From Nostoc sp. CHAB 5834 (GTDB lineage: Bacteria; Cyanobacteriota; Cyanobacteriia; Cyanobacteriales; Nostocaceae): DNA of 5,204 nucleotides. Each line of letters begins with the position of its first letter. Positions within the stretch are counted from its first letter, which is position 1. The notes beneath the pieces were generated by a model. It had not been told where the DNA came from and made no database searches. It saw nothing but the letters and a program-made list of their open reading frames with translations. Location: the NCBI GenBank assembly GCA_020829485.1, contig JAIVFU010000292.1, positions 1 through 5,204 on the forward strand. Direction: 5' to 3'. Below are positions 1-5,204 of this stretch, in pieces. A program made the position numbers and the translations under genes.

Positions 1-76
1 TCTTCGGGGCAGAATCGGTTCAGGCCTGGCAGTGACGCTGAACGTAGAGGAAGCAGTTAAGGAAATCGTTTGTTAA
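1..76 (+). other. Possible 3' end of an upstream gene (unassigned)
   Basis: Reading from base 2, this stretch is open for 24 codons and ends at TAA (74-76). The peptide ends in NVEEAVKEIVC. Its bases are more GC-rich than the decayed DNA just downstream, and its composition looks like that of the fusion gene at the right of the window. I do not recognise the protein. Two readings are possible. It could be the true C-terminus of a gene lying mostly outside the window. Alternatively, because it shares its frame with the racemase remnant that starts about six bases later, it could be a diverged earlier part of that pseudogene with the TAA as one of its disabling stops. The expected racemase HIADA-type segment is only weakly matched here, so I lean to the first reading. 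Confidence 0.3.
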
Positions 77-82
77 ATAATC

Positions 83-425
83 AACAAGGTTGCGTTTCTT
101 GGTACGAAATTCACAATGGACTATCCTTTCTTTAAAGATCGTCTTTCTCAGTGGGGCGTTGAGACGATTATTCCCGACGAAGCGAATAAGGAGTATATTT
201 AGGCGTCTATTTTTAACGAGTTGACAAAAGGATTTTTAAAGACGAAACAAAAAATAAATACAGCCGTATTACTGACAATTTAAAAAAAGGTACGGAGCAG
301 AGTGAGTTATAGTTGGCAGCGCTGAATTTTCACCATTGCGCAATCAAGCTGATTGCATTATTCCAATTTTTGACATAATTATTATTCATTCCGAGGAAAT
401 GGCTGACTTTGCTTTGTCCAAATGA
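83..425 (+). pseudogene. Decayed aspartate/glutamate racemase, C-terminal half
   Basis: In frame 2 the DNA reads KVAFLGTKFTMDYPFFKDRL followed by GVETIIPDEANKEYI. This is the hallmark LLGTkfTM...F...L...G.e.i.Pde stretch of the YgeA-type Asp/Glu racemase family, which interconverts amino-acid enantiomers without a cofactor. A TAG at 200-202 interrupts it, then ASIFNEL follows, matching the family's iIydEL. Near the A-rich run at 242-258 the frame changes. From 261 in frame 3 the remainder continues as YGAE-stop-VIVGSAEFSPL, then CIIPIFDI and HSEEMADFAL, ending at TGA 423-425. Further stops lie at 273-275 and 303-305. The family's GCTE motif, which carries the second catalytic Cys, is GSAE here (AGC at 318-320). 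About the first 100 residues, including the first catalytic Cys, are missing or outside the window. Family members are about 230 aa. The gene is clearly non-functional, and the family assignment is from remembered motifs. Confidence 0.8.
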
Positions 426-593
426 CGACAGAGGGGCTGTGGACCAGAACAACCGTTGGAAAACTTTTTTCGCTTGGAAGGGAGCAACAATCATGGCTTT
501 GTAGTCTGGAGAACCCCAAAGGTATGTTTATCTGCACCTTATCATTTTTATAAGAAAGCTTTGTCAAAGTGGCTAAAGACTATTGATCATTAA
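426..593 (+). other. Open frame after the racemase stop; no recognised gene
   Basis: After the TGA at 423-425 the same frame stays open for 55 codons to TAA (591-593). It reads, for example, QPLENFFRLEGSNNHGFVVW near its start and FYKKALSKWLKTIDH at its end. There is no ATG or plausible start in this stretch, and normal racemases end about where the TGA falls. I recognise no family. It may be a remnant of a second decayed gene, or chance. The following 594-694 holds a candidate promoter and no gene. Confidence 0.15.
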
Positions 594-618
594 GATCGAT
601 TAGATTAGTCCAGACACG

Positions 619-649
619 TTGGTTTTTTCCCTGTATAGGACTAGCTTTA
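619..649 (+). promoter_or_regulatory. Candidate Bacteroidota-type promoter for the cyclase gene
   Basis: TTG at 619-621 and TAGCTTTA at 642-649 are separated by 20 bases. This resembles the Bacteroidota sigma-ABfr pattern of a -33 TTTG and a -7 TAnnTTTG with a spacer of about 19-21. The -33 element matches only TTG (preceded by G), and the -7 element lacks the final G. Transcription would start near 655, leaving a leader of about 40 bases before the ATG at 695. This is a pattern match only. Confidence 0.3.
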
Positions 650-694
650 AAAAATTGTAATTAGCTACAAAAGCAGTTTACACTTTCTGAATCT

Positions 695-1822
695 ATGCTG
701 TCACCAAGAAACAGAAGAAATGTCGTCCGTGTCATTCCTTTCGGAGTATTGTGGTTTATATTTACCCTGATTTATTGCATGCTGGAAAAAGGAATTCTTG
801 GAGAGCTGGACCACTATCCATCTACAGGCAATCAATATAAATTTGCCACAAATATTTTTGCCATCCCCGCTGCGGGACTGATGATGGGTTTACTGACCGG
901 CATTCTGGAGATTGGTTATTTCAGTAAGTGGTTTATTAAAAAAAGCTTCACCAGAAAGATTATATTTAAATCTTTACTTTACTTAATTATTACGATCATT
1001 TTTCTATTTGTGTTGGTGTTGGGCAATGCACTTTATACCCATAGTGAGCACTCTTTTAGAAACCTATTATCTCCAGCATGGGCATTTTTCTCTGACTACG
1101 CTGCGGTCGGTCTAATGCTGTACATCGCTGTATTAATCCTGATCACCCAATTTTATGCTGAATTTAGTCAGAGTATTGGACCAGGGACACTAAGCAATTT
1201 TTTTTTGGGGAAATACCATCATCCTGTAGTCGAAGAAAGGATATTCATGTTCCTGGATATGAAGTCCTCGACTACAATCGCGGAAAATCTCGGTCACGTC
1301 AAGTACTTTGAGATGTTAAAGGAATATTTCTTCGATCTATCAGGCGCTGTTATTGATTACGCCGGCACAATTTATCAATACGCGGGTGATGAGATGATCG
1401 TCTGCTGGAAACTGAAAGACGGATTAAGACAAAACAACAGTATTGAGTGCTTCTTCGCGATGAGACGCGCTCTGGAAAGGCAGGCGGAAAAGTACAGTAG
1501 CAAGTTTGGCGTTTTACCGGGGTTCAAAGCCGGGCTGCATTTTGGTTTGGTAACAGCCGGAGAAATCGGATCGCTGAAAAAAGAAATCATCTTCACTGGC
1601 GACGTCCTTAATACTTCAGCAAGGATTCAAGGACTTTGCAATTATTTCGAAGCTGACTTACTGGTATCGGAGGACCTGGCCAAGATACTTCAGCTTCCGG
1701 CCACATACACAATAAGATCGGTTGGGGAGAATCTGCTGAAGGGCCGAAGTAAAACAATGGAACTCTTTGCCATTTCCCTCTCAGACGTATCTAGTAAATC
1801 CAGCTTACCAAGGTCATTGTAG
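695..1822 (+). CDS. Membrane-anchored class III adenylate/guanylate cyclase
   Basis: The 375-aa protein is predicted to make a cyclic nucleotide (cAMP or cGMP) from the NTP at the inner face of the cytoplasmic membrane. Four hydrophobic segments lie at about 11-30, 51-75, 89-113 and 135-157, with no recognisable sensor domain. The cyclase homology domain spans about 180-360. Metal-binding Asp residues are D188 (in FLDMKSST) and D232 (in QYAGDE). The TGDVLNTSAR motif gives D303 at the purine-selecting position and the transition-state pair N306 and R310. A Lys that could contact the phosphates sits in LLKGR (K349). The position that usually holds the substrate-selecting Lys (KxxGD) is Q228, so base specificity cannot be read from sequence. 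The ATG at 695 is the first start after an in-frame stop at 662-664; no clear Shine-Dalgarno precedes it, as is usual in Bacteroidota. The gene is AT-richer than the downstream gene and probably monocistronic. Activity is likely, but the product is unknown. Confidence 0.9.
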   Translation: MLSPRNRRNVVRVIPFGVLWFIFTLIYCMLEKGILGELDHYPSTGNQYKFATNIFAIPAAGLMMGLLTGILEIGYFSKWFIKKSFTRKIIFKSLLYLIITIIFLFVLVLGNALYTHSEHSFRNLLSPAWAFFSDYAAVGLMLYIAVLILITQFYAEFSQSIGPGTLSNFFLGKYHHPVVEERIFMFLDMKSSTTIAENLGHVKYFEMLKEYFFDLSGAVIDYAGTIYQYAGDEMIVCWKLKDGLRQNNSIECFFAMRRALERQAEKYSSKFGVLPGFKAGLHFGLVTAGEIGSLKKEIIFTGDVLNTSARIQGLCNYFEADLLVSEDLAKILQLPATYTIRSVGENLLKGRSKTMELFAISLSDVSSKSSLPRSL

Positions 1823-1972
1823 TAGTTGGTCTACAGAGAAAATGGGGCTAACGGGTAAACAGGCTCGCAACGTCCTGATTCTAAAAGAAAAGCGGTCAAC
1901 TCAATCTGACACCCTAGCGCTGGTCTGTAGTCCTCCTTCTGAATTAGCCGATTTTCTTCCTTAATCATCCAA

Positions 1973-2095
1973 ATGCAGGCCAATCGTCAACTAACGTCTA
2001 ATCTGGAATATCCTGATCCGCAACCCATGCAGGGTGTTAATCACTTCAAGTCGTTACGCATGCACCTGAACCATATTGAATCCACGCAGGTATGA
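1973..2095 (+). CDS. Doubtful 40-codon ORF overlapping the next start
   Basis: From ATG 1973 a 40-residue frame runs to TGA 2093-2095, sharing ATGA with the start of the fusion gene at 2092. The peptide begins MQANRQLTSNLEYPDPQP. It contains no membrane segment, signal peptide or motif I recognise. In-frame stops at 1928 and 1940 limit it upstream. A four-base overlap is typical of translational coupling, so it could be a leader ORF that passes ribosomes to the large gene. A short ORF with this overlap could also arise by chance. Later ATGs exist in the same frame at 2027 and 2060. The rest of the spacer, 1823-1972, shows no gene and no convincing terminator. Confidence 0.2.
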   Translation: MQANRQLTSNLEYPDPQPMQGVNHFKSLRMHLNHIESTQV

Positions 2096-5000
2096 AACCA
2101 GTAAGTAAAACAGGTGCCTGGATCGGGTGGCTGGTGAGTAGCTTTTTCTGCCTGACTGTTGCTACGGGTCAATCTGTTCCCGCCGACTCAATCCGACACC
2201 GGATCATATTTATTGGCGATGCCGGACGGTTACGAAATGGTAAAAATCCGGTCGTCGATGCGGCGAGGGCCCGTTATGAATTTAACAATGACCGAACTAC
2301 CTTACTCTACCTCGGCGACAACCTCTATCCGCATGGATTATCGGACGAAAGCAGTCCAGACTACGATTCCCTGGCTGCGGTACTCCACTATCAGGCCAGG
2401 CCCGGACTGGATGGTTCTGGATTGGCCACTTCGGGCCGAGCCCAGCCATCAAAAGTATTGTTCATCCCCGGCAATCACGATTGGGCAAAAAGTCATGCGG
2501 ATGGGTGGGAGCGCATAAAGCGACAGGGTGCGTGGCTGGATAGCCTGAATGCGCCCAATATTCATTTACTACCCGCCAATGGCTGCCCCGGCCCGGAGGA
2601 AATTCACCTGAGTGGTAATCTGGTGCTGATTATTATAGATACGCAATGGTGGCTGCACCAATTCAGTAAGCCCGGCCGGGATTCTGACTGCGCCTGCAAA
2701 ACCGAAGATGAACTGATAGCCCGACTGGCGGATATCACGCGCCGAAACAAAGGCAAGGGTATTATCCTGGCGACGCACCACCCGTTTCGCAGTTACGGTA
2801 TTCACGGTGGCTATTACACGTTGAAACAGCATATTTTTCCGCTAACGGAGTTCTCCGACAAGTTATACATTCCTCTGCCAGTCATTGGCTCACTCTATCC
2901 ACTGATTCGGGGGGTATTCGGGACTATTCAGGATTTGCCCAACCCGATCTATAAACAGATGGTTCGGGCACTGGAAAAAGCCACATTGATGGCGCCCAAT
3001 GTCGTGTTTGTATCGGGGCACGACCACGCGCTGCAACACATTCTGGATGGCACTCGAAACTACATCGTCAGCGGATCGGGCATCAATCGTGAGCGCGTGA
3101 AGAATGGAAAACTGACCAAGTTTGTGAGTAGCGAGTGGGGATATGTGGTGCTGGATGAATTGACAAACGGTAAACTAAAGGCTACCTTCTACACGGTCGA
3201 TGAAGCATCGAAAGCCACCGAAGCCTATACAACTACGTTGTTTACGATTCCGCCTGTCCGGCCCGCCGGTGCGATGGATTCGACCGGCTCACGACAGGGT
3301 AATCGACAACGACCCCTTTGGCCCGATAGTATTCGGGTGGCCATTGTCCCCGCCTACGACAGCGTAGGCAGGGTTCAGCGCTGGCTTCTTGGCAACAACT
3401 ACCGAACAGAGTGGGCTACGCCCGTTAACCTGCCGGTTTTCGACCTGACCCGTACGAATGGCGGGTTTAAAATTCTCCAGCGGGGCGGAGGTCAGCAGAC
3501 GAAATCATTACGACTCGAAGATGCCAGTGGTCGGGAGTGGGTGTTGCGCAGTATCCAGAAAGATCCGGCCAACGCCCTGCCAGTCGCCTTACGCGAAACC
3601 ATTGCCAAAGACGTATTGCAGGACGAAATTTCCGCAGGGTACCCCTTCGCGCCCCTGATCGTGCCGACACTGGCGAAAGTGGTTGGCGTACCGCACGCTA
3701 ATCCCAGGGTTGTATACGTACCCGACGATCCGGCCCTGGGCATTTACCAGGCCGATTTTGGCAAAACGGTTTGTCTGTTTGAGGAACGTAGTCCGGGTGA
3801 TGGAAAGTCGATCAGCACTCCGAAAGTCCTGGAGGCTCTGGAAAAAGATAACGACAATCAAGTTGACCGGAAGGCTTTTTTGCGGGCCAGAATGCTTGAT
3901 TTGTTTATTGGTGACTGGGATCGCCACGAAGATCAATGGCGCTGGGGCAGTCATAAAACGGCAACGGGAAAAGAGTTCTTCCCCATCCCCCGCGACCGGG
4001 ACCAGGTGTTTTTCAGGACGGATGGCCTTTTACCTGCCATTGCTTCGCTGCCCTGGCTGCAGCCTAAATTTCAGGGATTTACGGCCAAACTTGCCAACGT
4101 AGACGGTTTTATGTTCAATGGCCGCTACGTTGACCGCATGTTCCTGAGTGGCCTCGACGTGCAGGACTGGACAACCGAAATCACCGCTCTGCGCGATTCG
4201 CTCACGGATACGGTTCTGGAACGTGCTATCAATCAACTGCCTGATATTATTAGGCAGAAATCGGGCAACAGGCTATTGGAAACGCTTAAAATCAGGCGGG
4301 GTTGGTTGCTGGAAAAGGGCCTGGAATACTACCGTTTTATTGCGAAAGCAGTCGATATTCCCGGCTCCGACAAGACCGAACTGTTTCGTATTGAGCATCT
4401 TGACGGAGACCGTGTAGCCGTTTCGGTGGTTAAAATTTCCAAAGATGGGTCACTGGCCCAACAGATCTATAAGCGCGTATTCGATGCATCGGTTACCGAC
4501 GAAATTCGGTTGTATGGCCAGAAGGGTAATGATCGATTTGAGGTAACGGGTACCCAGACCGCCAACATCAGGGTGCGGCTCATTGGTGGCAAGGGAACGG
4601 ATGTGTTCAACGTAAAAGGCAATCCCGGCAAACCGATCATCTACGATTTGAGCACAGAAGCCAACGAATTGCCAGGTCGAAATCAGGCAATTTTGCATTT
4701 ATCGACTCATAAAGCGGTGAATCAATATGATCCCCACGCCTTCAAGTATGATATAGTCGCCCCTTTAGCTACAGCGGGCTATAATTTAGACGATGGTGTC
4801 TTGCTAGGCGCGGGTGTTCAGTGGACAAAGCAGGGCTTTCGGAAGTCGCCTTTTGCGGCCATGAACCGGCTGCTGGTCACCCGTTCGCTGGCTACGGACG
4901 CCATGTCAATTACATATGACGGCATTTTTACTGATTTCATCGGCAAGAATGATTTGTGGATCAATGCATTCGCCAAAGCGCCCGATAACGTTACCAACTT

Positions 5001-5204
5001 CTTCGGGGCGGGGAATGAGACCGTCTACGAAAAAGACCGCCGAATCCGCTATTACCGAACCCGCTATAATCTGATCAATGTATCGGCTTTAGTAAAGCGT
5101 CAACTGGGCGAGCATATGTCCATGTTGATTGGGCCAGTTTTTCAGCGGTTTACCCTGGATCTGGATGATAACAAAGGTCGGTTTATTGAAGACCATCTGG
5201 CTCA
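2092..5204 (+). CDS. Secreted purple-acid-phosphatase-type / kinase-like / Omp85-barrel fusion protein (3' end outside window)
   Basis: One unbroken frame gives more than 1037 residues and continues past the window end. Residues 1-26 form a Sec signal peptide with likely cleavage after ATG26; the Cys at 20 is not in a good lipobox. A metallophosphatase domain (about 37-320) carries all purple-acid-phosphatase ligand motifs: GDAG (D43), GDNLY (D76, Y79), GNHD (N128), THHP (H229) and GHDH (H310, H312). A middle region (about 455-730) has GGGQQTKSLRL, K490, GDWDRHEDQW (D610) and PRDRDQVFF (D635), which resemble atypical kinases. Turns YGQKGND and IGGKGTD follow at 808-837. From about 885 the sequence turns into amphipathic strands with NFFGAGNET (969-977), typical of an Omp85/surface-antigen barrel. 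The inferred location is the outer membrane, with the enzyme domains periplasmic or exposed. ATG 2092 is the first start after the in-frame TGA at 2077-2079. Phosphatase and barrel calls are firm; the substrate and the kinase-like role are unknown. Confidence 0.9.
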   Translation, partial: MKPVSKTGAWIGWLVSSFFCLTVATGQSVPADSIRHRIIFIGDAGRLRNGKNPVVDAARARYEFNNDRTTLLYLGDNLYPHGLSDESSPDYDSLAAVLHYQARPGLDGSGLATSGRAQPSKVLFIPGNHDWAKSHADGWERIKRQGAWLDSLNAPNIHLLPANGCPGPEEIHLSGNLVLIIIDTQWWLHQFSKPGRDSDCACKTEDELIARLADITRRNKGKGIILATHHPFRSYGIHGGYYTLKQHIFPLTEFSDKLYIPLPVIGSLYPLIRGVFGTIQDLPNPIYKQMVRALEKATLMAPNVVFVSGHDHALQHILDGTRNYIVSGSGINRERVKNGKLTKFVSSEWGYVVLDELTNGKLKATFYTVDEASKATEAYTTTLFTIPPVRPAGAMDSTGSRQGNRQRPLWPDSIRVAIVPAYDSVGRVQRWLLGNNYRTEWATPVNLPVFDLTRTNGGFKILQRGGGQQTKSLRLEDASGREWVLRSIQKDPANALPVALRETIAKDVLQDEISAGYPFAPLIVPTLAKVVGVPHANPRVVYVPDDPALGIYQADFGKTVCLFEERSPGDGKSISTPKVLEALEKDNDNQVDRKAFLRARMLDLFIGDWDRHEDQWRWGSHKTATGKEFFPIPRDRDQVFFRTDGLLPAIASLPWLQPKFQGFTAKLANVDGFMFNGRYVDRMFLSGLDVQDWTTEITALRDSLTDTVLERAINQLPDIIRQKSGNRLLETLKIRRGWLLEKGLEYYRFIAKAVDIPGSDKTELFRIEHLDGDRVAVSVVKISKDGSLAQQIYKRVFDASVTDEIRLYGQKGNDRFEVTGTQTANIRVRLIGGKGTDVFNVKGNPGKPIIYDLSTEANELPGRNQAILHLSTHKAVNQYDPHAFKYDIVAPLATAGYNLDDGVLLGAGVQWTKQGFRKSPFAAMNRLLVTRSLATDAMSITYDGIFTDFIGKNDLWINAFAKAPDNVTNFFGAGNETVYEKDRRIRYYRTRYNLINVSALVKRQLGEHMSMLIGPVFQRFTLDLDDNKGRFIEDHLA

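Noticed and set aside
382..567. Minus-strand 61-codon ORF with a VVLVHS stretch faintly like an alpha/beta hydrolase N-terminus
   Set aside because: It lies partly antisense to the recognisable racemase tail, lacks the nucleophile region and shows no continuation in other frames. The similarity is too short to support.
611..628. T-run at 623-628 after possible pairing CCA/TGG as a terminator
   Set aside because: The stem is only three base pairs, and the same bases fit better as the -33 region of a promoter.
1807..1835. Short inverted repeats (TGTAG/CTACA and ACCAA/TTGGT) at the end of the cyclase gene as a terminator
   Set aside because: Stems are only five base pairs and no T-run follows.
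1767..1964. Plus-strand 65-codon ORF across the cyclase stop
   Set aside because: It starts inside the cyclase gene in another frame, has no motif, and most likely exists by chance in the spacer.
2159..4698. Many shorter open frames on both strands inside the fusion gene
   Set aside because: They are shadows of one continuous 1037-codon frame with clear domain motifs. The long frame has no stop in the window.

Overview
The window reads as chromosomal DNA of a Bacteroidota member, most likely a Cytophagales/Spirosoma-like bacterium. This rests on the style of the two large proteins: an outer-membrane barrel fused to a metallophosphatase, and a 4-TM class III cyclase with a QYAGDE motif. The start codons also lack a well-placed Shine-Dalgarno sequence, and one candidate promoter fits the Bacteroidota -33/-7 pattern. 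The genus is inference.

Layout, all on the + strand. (1) 1-76 is a short open frame that ends in TAA and could be the 3' end of an upstream gene. (2) 83-425 is a decayed, AT-rich C-terminal half of an aspartate/glutamate racemase. It has several stops, a frameshift and Ser in place of the second catalytic Cys. (3) 426-694 has no convincing gene; it holds a weak open frame, a small inverted repeat and a candidate promoter. (4) 695-1822 is an intact membrane-anchored class III nucleotide cyclase of 375 aa. (5) 1823-2091 is intergenic apart from a doubtful 40-codon ORF whose stop overlaps the next start as ATGA. (6) 2092-5204 is one uninterrupted reading frame of more than 1037 codons that runs off the window. 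It encodes a secreted protein with, in order, a signal peptide, a purple-acid-phosphatase-type metallophosphatase, a region with atypical-kinase-like motifs, a small beta-rich segment with two glycine/Asp turns, and the start of an Omp85-type outer-membrane beta-barrel.

The most interesting element is the large fusion. It would place a periplasmic or surface phosphatase and a putative kinase-like (or kinase-derived) domain on one outer-membrane barrel. Such phosphatase-barrel proteins recur in Bacteroidota, as far as I recall, but the kinase resemblance of the middle region deserves testing. I see no functional link between the cyclase and the fusion protein beyond proximity, and their base compositions differ. 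The left third is AT-rich and eroding, while the fusion gene is clearly GC-richer.
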